Assembly: GCA_036362985.1 (NCBI GenBank)
Contig: JAYGXS010000004.1
Span: forward strand, 44,745,131 to 44,809,130
From: Ligula intestinalis
Lineage: Eukaryota; Platyhelminthes; Cestoda; Diphyllobothriidea; Diphyllobothriidae
Direction: 5' to 3'
DNA: 64,000 bases
Below, in pieces: positions 10,922 through 22,404 of the stretch; within the stretch, counting starts at the first letter, position 1; every line of letters starts with the position of its first letter. Position numbers and translations under genes: made by a program. Below the pieces are notes generated by a model that saw only the letters and a program-made list of their open reading frames with translations, was not told the origin of the DNA and ran no database searches.

Positions 10922-11571
10922 TTTAGCTAGTATCGATGCGGAAGTATGGTATAACATCATTGTCATATATATATATTTATAAATTCTAAGTCAGAGATAA
11001 GTACTGTAGACAGTCAAAGCTAGCCTGGAAAAACGGCAAATGCCTCTTTCATACGACCTAAATGCATGGTAAGGCTTCAGCTAATATTACATATACGGTT
11101 CCTTTACTCTTTATTTTACTATAATTCCGATATAAGTTACGACTGCATAGCAGGTTCAAATTTCTAACATGCACATACAGGCCGCGTTGCAATATCCTAA
11201 TTACTGGCTTTAACAAGCATGATTAGTAGAATAAGCACTCCTGACATTGACATACTATTCCTAGTCACAGCATCCTAGCTCTCGTAGTCTACATTTTAGG
11301 AAAGATTGACACAGCTTTGGTAAAAAGAGGCAGGGGTAAAAACCACGGCAAGCGAGTTCCAAGCTTCGACCATCTAATTTACTCGGAATAGCATAAATTC
11401 GGGTCCCAACTCCTAGTTAAGGTCGAGGGAAGGCGAGCCCAGCGCGGACTCTAATCAGTGTCATTACTGACCAGTTATTAACGTCAGTAATAGTACCAGC
11501 ACTACTATCATTCACCTACACTGCCAGGAAGCAGCAGTATAAAACAGTAGTTCAGTAGCTCAGTATAGTTC
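10922..11571. other. Unannotated spacer
   Basis: The first 50 bases or so resemble the sequence downstream of the other hammerhead copy (AGTATGGTA compared with TGTATGGTA), so the mobile unit probably extends rightward. Otherwise nothing recognised. Confidence 0.4.
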
Positions 11572-12320
11572 AATATATTTAGGGTAGTAGACAATGCCTT
11601 TGAAGACCCCATTGAGAACAGTATGCATGAAATATCCAACATCAAATATGCTACCATAAAAGAGTAAGTAACATATATAAATGTACAAATTTGGCCGCAG
11701 GTGTGTTAACGTGGCGTGAGATGGACTCCTGTGTGCATAATATCCCAACATAAAATATGTTACTATAAAAAAGTGAATAGAATATACATATGGAAAGTTT
11801 TATCTATAGGTTGGTGCAAGGCACAAATTATTGCTCCTTCCTTGTGCATATGAACGGTAACTGTTAAGTAAGTGTCCATTCAATTTCTGTTTAAATGCAT
11901 CTGTGGAGTTCGGCATTACGACCTCCTCGGGCAGTCCGTTCCAGGCACCGATGACTCGTTGTGAGAACGACCACTTGCGGACATCTAGATGGGATAAGGT
12001 TCCCCGCAGTTTGAGGGAATTCCCATGGAGGTTGGTTGAAGTGGCGAATGCGAAGAAGTCATCAAACTTCAGGGCACACTCCCGATTCCTCACGAGCCGG
12101 TACGTCTGTATGAGGTCGCCTCGGAGTTGTCTGTGCTCAAGAGGAAAAGCGTTAAGTGCTTCTAGTCTACATTCGTGAGATAAAGACTTTAGGCCCTTCG
12201 CCATTTTTGTTGCTCTTCACTGAACTCTTCTCGGCATCTGGTAATCTTTTTGCAACCATGGTGGCCACGCCTGAACGCCATATTCCAGATGTGAACGAAT
12301 AAATGTTCCGTATATTTTTC
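11572..12320 (-). mobile_element. CR1-like LINE, 3' fragment on the minus strand
   Basis: Reading leftward from about 12,320: IRSHLEYGVQAWPPWL, a TGA stop at 12,217-12,219, then an open stretch with [27 protein letters not shown] and [13 protein letters not shown], ending at the stop near 11,800. This is the C-terminal domain after the reverse transcriptase, the same part seen at 10,100-10,584. The 3' untranslated region contains a tandem duplication (about 11,626-11,680 and 11,735-11,792, both with CATAAAATATG-like words) and ends at about 11,572 with the LINE terminus CTTCAAAGGCATTGTCTAC. It lies tail-to-tail with the LINE at 8.0-10.8 kb. Confidence 0.88.
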
Positions 12321-13189
12321 CTTGCTTTCCTTGAGCCTGGCTTAACACCTACTGAAGGTGAGTGAGGGCAAATAGTGCGGTAGTACCAGCGCAAAACACT
12401 ACTGCCAAGTATGACTAAGTAGGCGGCGTTCTGGCCTGCACGGGAGAAAGCGGCATGCGCCTGATTCCTGCTTGGTCATCTCGACATTGTCTTGTCACCG
12501 GTTCAAGCAGGGAGAGGGTTTAAAGTGTAATAGATGGCTGCCCGTCTACTTTCAATATAACTGACTACAGTCACCATCCCTGATCTTGAGCATATGGCGG
12601 ACATAATCGGGTTCGATGGTCGAACCATCACTGCAACTTCCTGCTGTCTTTGAAGATGATGTCGAGCTGGAATCTGAAACCTCAAGGCAATACAGTTTTT
12701 GGTTCATCAATTATGTTTAATTTTTTCGGCAGTTCCTGTTTACAGAAGGTCGCCATGGATAACGTAACTTCTGGTAAGTGTTAGAACAGCGTGACGACTT
12801 TAACGCATCCCCAACGCATTCTGAACTTCAGTCGCAAGTAAAAAAGTCAACCAGTTTTGGAGTGCTGCTTTTACGTTAGGTAGCGAAAGATGGCAAAGTA
12901 AATTATATGATATTGCAAGGTTCACGTTATCAAATGCTATTAGCTTAATTTTTCCTAATAAATCCTGGAAAAAAATGGGAAAATAAAAGTCTATGGTGAT
13001 TTTCGGGACAGCCTGTACTTGAGTGCAAGCGAAAATAGTGGAAATTTTGGTGCATATACCTTGATCACTTTCAGTTAAAAGCCAATTTAACTTAATCGTA
13101 AATTTCGTAAAGTGCACCAAATATCCTTTATTTATTGGTATGTTAGCAAATTTTAACTAATTCCAGTGACCCAGTTGTGAAAAGTTTTT
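12321..13189. other. Unannotated spacer
   Basis: No gene or shared repeat recognised. Minus-strand frames of 60 and 106 codons (12,503-12,685; 12,800-13,120) have no motifs I know. Confidence 0.4.
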
Positions 13190-13290
13190 GACGGCCTCGG
13201 CAAGACTTAAATCCCGGACAGCAGAGGCAAGCCTGGAGTACAGCCACTAATCAAACCAACTGAGCTATTGCGTAGTGTGAGAGCTAAGAA
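13190..13290 (-). mobile_element. tRNA-like repeat module
   Basis: On the minus strand an A-box-like ATAGCTCAGTTGGTT and a B-box-like GGGATTTAAGTCTTGCC are about 50 bases apart, as in tRNA-derived SINEs. The arms do not fold into a normal tRNA, so I do not call a tRNA gene. Related modules lie at 26.0, 58.9 and 60.4 kb. Confidence 0.6.
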
Positions 13291-13724
13291 GGTTAATTCT
13301 AACGGCTGCGATTTCCCAGGCCCAGCTCCTAAGAAGAAGAGAGAAGTCTTGGGAGGGCCAGATTGGTAGGAATAATGTATCATTTACAGAGGGCTTAAAT
13401 AATAGATAGAAGGAGATTCGACTGTCGGAGCGCACGTCCAGCCATGAGGCGGGCTAGGTCCGAAGTGGTATCTGGGAACAGATGCTGCATTGAGGGCTGT
13501 GTTCAGATGGATTGGGGCCAACCTGCTAATAAGGCTAGTCTACTAACGCAGACATTTCATTGGACGGCTTTGAGGCCAAGCCAGCGTGGGTTGAGGCCAA
13601 AACGGAAAGGCAAGGTGCGCAAGTTTGCGCCTGGGCGCGGTGAGTCAGCAAGCGGCTGCTCGTGGATTCCGAGGAGCGCTAGCGGCCACTACAGCGCTAC
13701 GAGATCTCACACAGAGCCATGAGG
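13291..13724. other. GC-richer spacer with an unrecognised 92-codon frame
   Basis: A basic, Ser/Arg-rich frame (13,444-13,722) is open here, overlapped by another. There is no domain or codon evidence. It may be the inside of the tRNA-like repeat unit, because the sequences on both sides match the 26- and 60-kb units. Confidence 0.25.
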
Positions 13725-13860
13725 TTAGTCACATTTGGGCAACTTTCCTACCCAGTCTACTGCAACATATGGGATCCACAAATTTTGATGCAGTAAGCCC
13801 ATGCAGGATCTCTTAGAAACCTTTTTAGAATCCACCAGACGGCTCACTTAATTACTTTAT
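13725..13860. repeat. Part of the tRNA-like repeat unit
   Basis: Contains CACATTTGGGCAAC, GCAGGATCTCTTAGAAACC and AGAATCCACCAGACGGCTCA, matching the segment to the right of the tRNA-like modules at 26,109-26,232 (CAGGATTTCCTAAGC) and 60,480-60,640 (AGAATCCACCAGAATGACT). Confidence 0.55.
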
Positions 13861-14011
13861 TCTCTCCCGCTTCGAGTCACGTTTCAAATGCAAATAGGAG
13901 ACAGTGGTGTAATATGATAGACTGGTGCTCACTGATAAAGTTACAGCACATAGGTGTCCCGGTGTACCTTCGGGCTCAATCTAGAGCCCTTGTAGGCTTT
14001 CGTATAGCAAA

Positions 14012-15131
14012 TACAGTAGACGCCAAAGATCACGCATCATTCTGACACATGCGAAAGATTGATAATCTTTCGGTAATCGGCATTGACTCAAGTTGTGATA
14101 TTGATCATCATGTAGTTTATTCTGAGGTCATTTCAGTCAGGATAGGATGCGGGCTTTCTAACGAGCTTTGTTTCGACCACTAGCAAAACATATCTAGTGT
14201 AAAAACTGGCTACTTAAGAAGTATGCCTTTCATAATTTATTTTGACAGCCTTTATAAATTCAAATATATTTTATGGAAACCGATCACGAAAAAATATTTC
14301 TTGTACTTGTTTGATAGCAAATTACGCCTTCTTTAAATTTCATATTCAAAGAAAGGGCAGCTTTTGGTTTGAAAAAAAGTTGTTAATTATGAGCTTTTTA
14401 CGATTGTGAGGTGTTTATTCATAATACATCGTATTCATCAATTTATTAATGCTGCCTTTACTACATAAAATATGTTCCACATCTATTTCAATATTTTATG
14501 ACATGTATGTGACTTCTTGCTCAAACTGTAGGCGAAAACGTACTTTTCCTTACACAGGATGTACATAGTGCGCAGTTTTTAAACCTTGAATTCGAGTTTA
14601 GCAATCAGTATTTTAGAAAATTATTCGTCTACATTTTTTGGAAGAAGTCACATTCTTGTCACATAATATTGAAATAGATGTGGAACATATTTTATGTAGT
14701 AAAGGCAGCATTAATAAATTGACCGATACCATGTATTATGAATAAACACCTCACAATCATAAAAAGCTCATAATTAGAAACTTTTTGAAAAGCAAAAGTT
14801 TCCCTTTCTTTGAGTATAAAATTTAAAGAAGGCTTGATTCGCTATCAAATAAGTACAATAAATAATTTCTTCGTGCATGGTTTCCATAAAATATATTTGA
14901 ATTTATAAAGGCTGTCAAAAGAAATTATGAAAGGCATACTACTTAAGTAGCCATTTTTTACACTAGATACGTTTTGCTAGTGGTCAGAACGAAGCTTGTT
15001 AGAAAGCCCGCATCCTATCCTGACTGAAATGACGATAAACAATTTCACAACTTGAGTCAATGCCGATTACCCAAAGATTATCAAGCTTTAGCATATGTCA
15101 GAATGTTGCGTGAGCTTTGGGGTCTACTGTA
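14012..15131. mobile_element. Fold-back DNA element, copy 2
   Basis: Arms at about 14,012-14,515 and 14,646-15,131 are inverted copies of one another, with a spacer of roughly 130 bases. The ends read TA-CAGTAGACGCCAAAG and, inverted, TA-CAGTAGACCCCAAAG. A CAGT start flanked by TA is typical of Tc1/mariner-type elements. The arms match copy 1 at 5,984-6,971 over most of their length (shared CATATGCGAAAG-like start, then GGATGCGGGCTTT). No open frame of transposase type is present, so it is non-autonomous. Confidence 0.85.
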
Positions 15132-15215
15132 GTATTACATGCAGAGACGGGTAACTGCCAAAGACAGGATAGACTGGAATGGCTATTTCTAACTTATTAG
15201 CTTGGAAAGCCATTG
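15132..15215 (-). mobile_element. SINE 3' tail abutting the fold-back element
   Basis: On the minus strand: GCTAATAAGTTAGAAATAGC, then CCTGTCTTTGGCAG and TCTGCATGTAATAC, matching the SINE tail at 18,139 and 20,143. The tail ends exactly where the fold-back element's TA begins. Confidence 0.5.
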
Positions 15216-18138
15216 TTCAAATTGGACGAACTTTCCACGTAACACGCATATGCCTATTCTAGTTTTTGCCACACCGTTCACGAGCGATAGTATGGGTCCT
15301 CTCTCCGGACGTCTCTATACACTCCTTACTGTGTTCGAATCAATCAAAAGCCCTAAAACGGAAATTATTAGCTTGCTGAAAAAAACGTCCGTCAGAGGAA
15401 GAGGGCCAACATATTTTTAGCTGCTCCTGGCTTTAGCAGTGAAATGAAACAAAGTTGACAGTTCCCCTTAACGTAACCTTGACAACTGTAGGCAGAAAAT
15501 CTTTTTTTATAGCTTACCCATCCTTCGCTGATAAAATCTTTGTAGGAGATTCGAGTAGCAGCGACCGTGACAGGCCTTAATTTATATAGGTAAATGCACG
15601 CGCGTGGTTTGTGCATTAACCGGACAGGTCCGCAAGCCAAACAGACTTAATTAAGACTAACTAACTACACCCAAAATTAACGAAACTGAACTACGTCCTT
15701 GTGAATTAAGTACATACGTTCGAGGGCCATTGTAGGCTGAAATAGCGTGCACTTAGTGTTGCACGTTTCCAAAATCAAGGGCCGGAAGCGAAAGAAACTA
15801 AGCCATTGATCTCACAGATGTGTTTCCGCCAACGCTACTAAATGGCATAATGCACATCCAAGGTCAATACACAAAAAAAACGAGCTGCCTTCCGATTTGT
15901 ATGCAACTTAGCTTAAAAAAGAAAAAAAATATTCGAAGAAAACAAGTGTATTTGCAAAGTAAAGACAACACAAACTTATGACTGCAGACAATTGTCGACC
16001 TTACATAATAGACAAGTAAAGCCAGCATGCATAGAAGACGGTTAGCGCAAACAAGTTTATAGTTGCTGTTTAGAACCCAGTTAATACAAGGGCAGGACCC
16101 TCTTTAGAGGTCCTATTTGCCTTCGACTTTTAATAGTAGCAGTGCAAATTTTCCTTTTTTATCGTTAAATTCCGCCAATATAAGGTCCAATTTTTATCAA
16201 CAGGCATCAGTTGCCTGAGTTTATAGAGTTGATTATATTTAGCTCATTAAAAAAGTATAAGTGGCTTTAATTGAATATTTTTGATCACTTTCAATACAAT
16301 ATAACGTTCATATACACTGGTTGACAAAGAATCAAAACGTAAAGCCACCAATTCCGTAAGAAAATTGGCGGGGAAATAGATATTTAGGTGGCCCTACAAG
16401 ACAATTTTGGCGATGCAAGGGTTATTGTAACCTCAGAAAACTACGAAACTCCTCGCATTCTCACTGACTAAGCGAAAGTAACGAATCAAGTAAAGATGTC
16501 GGAATTCAGACCTGATTTTCTCCCTGAGCTGCGCCAAAAAAATTTCCTACGCTTGTGCCAGTGTCCAGGCGAACACCGGACATGAAATCATGGCATAGCA
16601 ACGAAAGAAATTACCACGTGGCCTCGTTGTCATCAAGTAATGAGGCTGCTTTTTGTTGGTCCTTTTGCAGTCTTAACGGTCTCCCTCCCCTACTGATCAA
16701 AGTTTCATTAATAACGATGACAGTAGAGTCCTACTTAAGACGACCACCTGCCTACAGCTTGGCAGTCATAAGCCTGATGAGCATTGTATTGGGAATGCGA
16801 AACAATAAATCAGATAAACATCCGGTGAGGTCAGAAATAGGCACAGTTTATTTTGCGTAAATATGTTCGCAGTTAGCCAAGTCAAGGTCTCTGTATTAAT
16901 TACGTCTACATAAATGAACCTAATGTATTTCTTGATTACCTCAAAACAATCGCAAAAGGAAATTATTGATGTTATTCTAATCTTAAGAGGAAAATCTCAT
17001 TCCAAGTATCTTCAGGAGTTAAAAAAATTGAAAATGAGTTGCAACCTGATTTGAAAAGAGGGTACCAAACGGAGCCTTACCATAATAAGTCTTCATTTCT
17101 TTAATACAACGCAGAACAGGATTTTAGTTCACAATACCCCCTAAACTGGAAAAGGACAAAAGAGTAATAGGTATTACCATATTAAATACTCGATAGAACT
17201 GCGTTTTATAAGTGAGCAATCTTTGCAAGGAAAGCTCAATACCTGCCTCAGTAGATTTCACTCAAAAGCGGGGAGCAGACTTTCGAACGGTAGACATTTC
17301 AAATGCAGCGAATAAATTGACGTTCTGTTAATGCTAAGGATGGAATTGAACCAACTTATTTGGAAAGATATGTTTCAACTTTACTAAATACCCTATCACT
17401 TTTTCAAATCCTAGCTAGCCTCGAGAGTTAAAAGCTGTCACACTCTTCTAAGTTAAAGGAGAGCTTTAAATGTTTTGAGCGGCAGATTCCCTGAACACAC
17501 ATGGCTTGCATCAGGCAATACTGTTTGCGTATTGCATATGCAGGCAATTAAATAAGTATTGCAGTTTTTGATTTATTTCGTAATTTAGAAAAAAATAATT
17601 GAAAGGAAATTTCCGACAGAAGTATATTTGGCTAAAGACAGTGTAACCTTGCTTTTTTCATCAAAAGTTTGAGATAAATAGTGCTGGCCACTTCGAGTCC
17701 TCGGTTGACGGAGGTAGGGAACAGAGAAAAAATTTGTGCTGATCATGAAGTGTAAAATAGATCCCTTTTAAAATAATGTGGTGCTGTTAAATGTAATTTC
17801 CTAGTGTTTAAGATACTTACAGGATAGGATTGCTAAGTTACAGTCTATGTAATCTTTGCAAAAAGTCTCCTTAATGAATTAATCGGTTGACCAATGTTTT
17901 TCATAAAACCGTTTTCACGAAACATTTCAACCCTTTATTGCAAGCAAACGAAACTGATGCTCCACTCGAAAGATACCCGAGCCACTGTACTTTAAGATCT
18001 GACGATAAGATGCTTTTGTGGTTTTACTTTGACTTTAGAAATGCAACTGTTGATGTATCCAACTTATTTCACTGTATAGAATTTACTTGACATTTAAAGA
18101 TTCATAAAAGTAGCGCTGGTAGGTTATACTCCTTTTTT
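15216..18138. other. Long unannotated AT-rich region
   Basis: No domain, exon or shared repeat recognised over about 2.9 kb. Open frames at 15,202-15,420 (plus), 15,392-15,640 (minus) and 16,555-16,860 (plus, 101 codons) show no known motif. Confidence 0.4.
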
Positions 18139-18227
18139 CAAACTCGGGTATGGCTGGTGGCTACTAAGCCAGAAATAGTCATTCAAATGTCCCTTGTCTT
18201 TGTTGATAATACCATTCCTCCTATATA
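18139..18227 (+). mobile_element. SINE 3' tail fragment
   Basis: GGGTATGGCTGGTGGCTAC, AAGCCAGAAATAGTCATTC and TCCCTTGTCTTTGTTGATAA follow the family order and end in CTATATA, at which the 1.55-kb element starts. The tRNA head is missing. Confidence 0.6.
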
Positions 18228-19775
18228 CAGTTCTGCGAATCCTGCAAACAACTTTCAGGATGAAATTTAAGTTGGAAGTTAAGCGTTTACCTGGAAAGGT
18301 TATTTTGATCAACTCAATGGATTTAATAATAACAAGGGCTTTGGTTTGGAAAACTGCCCTCTTATTTAAAGTTATTGGGGAAATAGGCTCGAATTTTGGC
18401 TAAATCATGAGTATGTTTACATTAAAGAAATTCCCAATGATTTAAGGAAAGACAGGACAAAATTTTATTCTAATATACATTGTGCTGTGCAAGAACTCCA
18501 TAATTAATAAAAAAGACGGAATAATAATCCCTTCTAGTACTGTAAAATTTTGTAAGAAATTGATAAAATGGAACTTAAGCCAATTTTAAGGAATCGCATT
18601 TATTTAAAAAAAACACTAGTAGGAGTTTAAAAATTATATTTAGCTACTCTGTGAAGTTTTTTTGCACAAATACAGCAACAAAAATTTTCGACGCATTTTT
18701 TTTAAACCAAACATAACCAAACCTTGCCATACATGTTACAATGAAGGGGAATAAAAGAATGCCTTCTTATATGTAAGTCAGGTAAAAACAAAGTTTTTTT
18801 GGAAACAAAAGGTTTCGATCAAGCGTTATTTAGAAACGGAACAGACGGAAAAATAATAGGTATTTCAAAAAATGATCATGTATGTGGCCTGATTTTTTGC
18901 ATTCGCATGCTTATTACTGATCTTAGAATAAATCTCCTTTAGCAAAAAATAATTTATTATAAAGAGAAAGGTATGCTCTTTCATCTCCAGTCAAATTTAA
19001 TCGTTTTGTTTCAGATAAATTAAAGAACTTGTCAAAAGTTTCAAATTTCCCTGTGAGATTACCTTGGAAAAAGTTATTGTACGCAGAAGTTCGTTAGCAA
19101 AATATCCAAAAAAGGCACTTTTTAAAGAGGTAACATATTCTGAAAACTTTTTTATCCATCTAAGGAATAGCAATGTGCGTGGTACCTAGAAGACATTTTG
19201 TTATCTCGAAAATGTGATATTCTGTTTTGAAGTATTTTCACATTTGACCACCATAGCCATCTAAATAAGCAATAATATCAAAAGCTCACTTTTTCGGAAA
19301 ATGCTGTTTAGTATCATCTTATTTTAAAGGTTTTGATGTAAACCTCGAACAGAAAGGCAAATCAATAACTTATCAGTGAAGCCACTAAAAACGAGCGAAA
19401 TGATGAGGGACTTTATTCCGCGATATTTAATAAATAGGTAAGCACTAATTACCATATGCACAAAATATTTTGACTATAGACAAGTTCTTTTTGTATCTAG
19501 AAATTGGTTGCTTTAAGCTTTATACTTAACAAACTATAAAAATTTATTATTCTAATTTATAACTACATTTGACATCTCCACAAACTAGGAATTATAGAGA
19601 ACATTTGATTTTTTTACAAACACTTAATACTTCTTATAGCTCTTTTCAGTACTTAATACGCCTTATACTGCTCATTATTAGTTATAAGTTTTCGTAAATG
19701 CGTTCCCGCTGGTATGGGAGAAATAATCGAACATTAACAAATTTAGGAAAGTTGCATGCAGGACTCGCAGAACTG
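18228..19775. mobile_element. Non-autonomous TA-flanked DNA transposon, copy A
   Basis: Begins CAGTTCTGCGAATCCTGC and ends with the inverted form of CAGTTCTGCGAGTCCTGC; TA lies on both sides (18,226-18,227 and 19,776-19,777). About 1,548 bases, AT-rich, without a credible ORF. Related copies lie at about 45,640-47,095 (B) and 50,336-51,971 (C), aligned over nearly the full length (for example TTCCCGCTGGTATGG near the right end of A and C). The CAGT start and TA flanks point to the Tc1/mariner superfamily. It may derive from a fuller element whose transposase was lost. Confidence 0.8.
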
Positions 19776-19786
19776 TACATATATGC

Positions 19787-19885
19787 GTGAGAAGATGAAG
19801 GCTTCTTTGGAAAACTTGAAACTTAACTGCGTACATTTTCGAGGGTGTTTTCCCAGCTCGTCGTCAGACTACGGGATGCACACAG
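19787..19885 (-). repeat. Terminal repeat with hammerhead-like core
   Basis: On the minus strand CTGACGA is followed by CGAGCTGGG, a loop, CCCTC and GAAAATGTAC, then a pyrimidine-rich TTCATCTTCTC end. The order resembles the other terminal repeats (CUGANGA, one extra base, helix II, GAAA), though helix III is not formed. Confidence 0.4.
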
Positions 19886-20142
19886 GAACCGTTAACTTAA
19901 TCAACCGTGCCTAACAAATTATGCTACAATTAGCTTAAGTCTGCGCCAATAAGCGTTACATACATTTTTTCCGCGCGCGTTGAACTTTGGCCTTGAGAAA
20001 GCTAGCATCCAAATCGATACGCCTGCCTTTAGATGTATATGAACACTGGCAGATTGGTGCTTAGCGATCGGTTACATGAATTACTTGTCCATTTATGTTC
20101 CTTTTTGGTTCACTCTCGAGCCGCGCCACAAGACGGCTTATG

Positions 20143-20322
20143 ATATACGCATGAATGATATAACAGAAAAAGACACGGGAGAATGAAATGGCCATTTCTG
20201 GCCTATTAGCCATCATCAGCTAGCCATACCCAACTAAAGTTGGTGCCTTCCCAGAGGTTTGAACCCACGATCTTTTTAGATAGAAGCTCATTGCTCTAAA
20301 CACTGCGCCACGGGCTCGTTGC
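20143..20322 (-). mobile_element. tRNA-derived SINE, complete copy
   Basis: On the minus strand a tRNA-like head runs from about 20,320: CCCGTGGCGCAGTGTTTAGA (A box), then CGTGGGTTCAAACCTC (B box). The family body follows, GGGTATGGCTAGCTGATGAT and GGCCAGAAATGGCCATT, then TCTCCCGTGTCTTTTTCTG and an AT-rich end. RNA polymerase III would transcribe it from the internal boxes; it would need LINE machinery to move. This is the best copy from which to define the family. Confidence 0.8.
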
Positions 20323-21490
20323 CTTGCCAGTTACGATCGCGAATACGTACACTGGCAAATAGGCGTCCACCGATCGGTTGCAGGACTTACTCGTCTTTTT
20401 TGTATGTGTTTATATGTTTTATTGGCACCTTAAAAAGAATGCTACCAATTTTGACCGAAATACCATACTGAGATTTCAAGTACTAACTAAAAACCCAAAG
20501 ACTAGTTTCTTTGATAACAGCCGCGGCGTGACACAGCTGAAAAGGGTCCGGGTCAACAGTGGGTCTCCCAGCGTTCCCCACGTGCTTTATAATAGATAAT
20601 CCAGTTTCGAAATTCCTGCATTAAAGTAGAGTGAGTAATTGGGAATGGGGCTTTGCAGACTCAATTCAAAAGTGCATCAATAGGTTAGCCTATGCCTGTC
20701 TGATTTAATGAAATAAACGCGCAACACACACAAGCTGTCAACAAACTACCAGTAGTAGACACCTGTTATGCGAGTCACTATATTGAAAACACAGATATCC
20801 CTTTAAAACTCATAGGCATATGTCACCGAATTTCACGGCTGCATGAAACACTGGTTGAATTGAAAGTGATAAATTACCAAGCGTATTATTTTCGCATAAA
20901 TACTGTAACACGTCTTTGGGAGTTCTTGAAAATGGTTAAAGCAAGACGCAATTGAGCAACTAGCAGCCTAGTAACTGTTGACCATATAGCTCACTTTTCA
21001 AATATTATGCAAAAAAAAGTGCATGTTTGAGTTCTGCGCAATATCCCTACATCGCTATCTTAAAGAAACACTGCTTAACCATCGTAAACCCTCTGAACCA
21101 GTTTACGTCAGTCTGTCAGTTCGAAAAGGTCACCACCATTTCTAAAAATATAACTAGTGGAAAACGATCAAGTCAGACCTTCCTATTTGTATTTAGAACA
21201 AAACATAGCTCTAGACCTAAAACCGACGGGTTTAATATTAAGCAAAGCAATAAATAAAACGGGAAAATGAAGTCGCATTGCTTATTTTGAATATCTTCCC
21301 ATTTTGGTCGATCGACAGGACTGAAAACGCTCTCACAATCTTTTACTTACCCACCTACACTGGCAGCTAACCACAAATGACAATAAACACGTCACTCTGA
21401 ACAAGCCCTATAACAGGCAGCCAAAACACAGTTTTCTTTCCTTAGATTGAAGTACAACAATTATACCCATGTAAGCATTCAGGAAGTCAA
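20323..21490. other. Unannotated spacer; partial direct repeat at its left end
   Basis: At 20,346-20,397 the sequence ACACTGGCAAATAGGCG and CCGATCGGTTGCAGGA echoes 20,040-20,091 (ACACTGGCAGATTGGTG, CGATCGGTTACATGA) on the other side of the SINE. Frames at 20,378-20,599 and 21,027-21,257 have no known motif. Confidence 0.4.
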
Positions 21491-21658
21491 GTTAATTGAA
21501 CGAAAGTTTTCGATAAATTAATCATCAAGCAAATACAATAATGCAAGGGAGAGTAGAGTTAACAAAAGCTTAAGCAACCAACCAGTAGTAATTGGGTAAA
21601 AAGAAAGGAGATGCGTTAGGGGATCAAAGGGTCAGATCCTCGTCTTAATTGGGGACCG
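21491..21658 (-). repeat. Left inverted copy of the PLE 3' region
   Basis: Reverse-complemented, this stretch reads like the right arm at 22,405-22,575: TTGGTTGCTTAAGCTTTTG, TTAACTCTACTCTCCCTT, ATTATTGTATTTG and AATTTATCGAAAA. The PLE remnant is therefore bounded by a 3' region and an inverted copy of it. Confidence 0.75.
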
Positions 21659-22143
21659 GAAAAGGGAAAGAAAGGAAAACCTTATTTTTTACATTGCCTA
21701 TTCAAGAGGATCCAGCAAGCGAACTTCTCTTGCTTCACTTGAAAGCTGCAATCGAGCGTACGTATCCAACAGCTAAGGTCAGATTAATGTTTTCAAGCAC
21801 TCCACTTATTCACCTTGAAAGCAAGGAAAAACTGCCGTTCGAGACCACTTTAATGAGTATCTACACCTTTACATGCTGCTGTGGGGCAGGTTGTATTGGT
21901 CAAATAAGTATGCAGCTATCCAAGTGCATGCGAGAGCACCATCCTGCTTGGCTAAACAGAAACGAGGTAAAGTCAATATCAAGCGCGATTTCGGCCCATT
22001 TGGTTGATAGTGGTCATCGGGTAGGCATAAACCAAGCATTTTGAGTCATGTATAAAGTGTCGGCGAAACATTCTAAGTTCCTGCGTCAGCGGATACTTGC
22101 GACGGCAGAGGTAGGCGCCATACGCCTCACAAACCCGATCTGA
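21649..22143 (+). pseudogene. Penelope-like element C-terminus (GIY-YIG), second copy, inactivated
   Basis: Encodes the same segment as 1,453-2,007: LHLKAAIERTYPTAK, a Cys-rich CCCGAGCIG at the GIY-YIG site, REHHPAWL, and AHLVDSGH. An in-frame TGA at 22,042-22,044 falls exactly where the first copy has CGA (Arg in SFRV), and the frame then continues with RQRILATAEVGAIRL. A one-base loss near 22,136 ends it. At the position of the first copy's TGA stop this copy has CAA. Reverse-transcriptase core absent. Confidence 0.78.
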
Positions 22144-22404
22144 AGTGCACAGAAGGCGTTTGTAGCGGCCCTAAGGCTGCCTTGGCCAAAAGCCAACTTA
22201 ACATCCATCCATGCACTTTCCACCACACCGCAAAAAACAGTGAATGGGCAGCGATAGCAAGGATCCCCAGGCCACCTTTGTCATCACGAGACGATGACAC
22301 CTTGCGTCCTCACGCCTCCCAAGAAAACGCGAGGCAAGGATACCGGGACGACATGAACTTATTGTCGGACCCTTTTCCCTCCTCCCCCCTATCCTCTCTC
22401 TGGT
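22144..22404 (+). other. Decayed end of the PLE coding region
   Basis: Frameshifted sequence between the GIY-YIG remnant and the right arm. A 79-codon frame (22,182-22,421) and its antisense frame are by-products; I do not call a separate gene. Confidence 0.4.
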
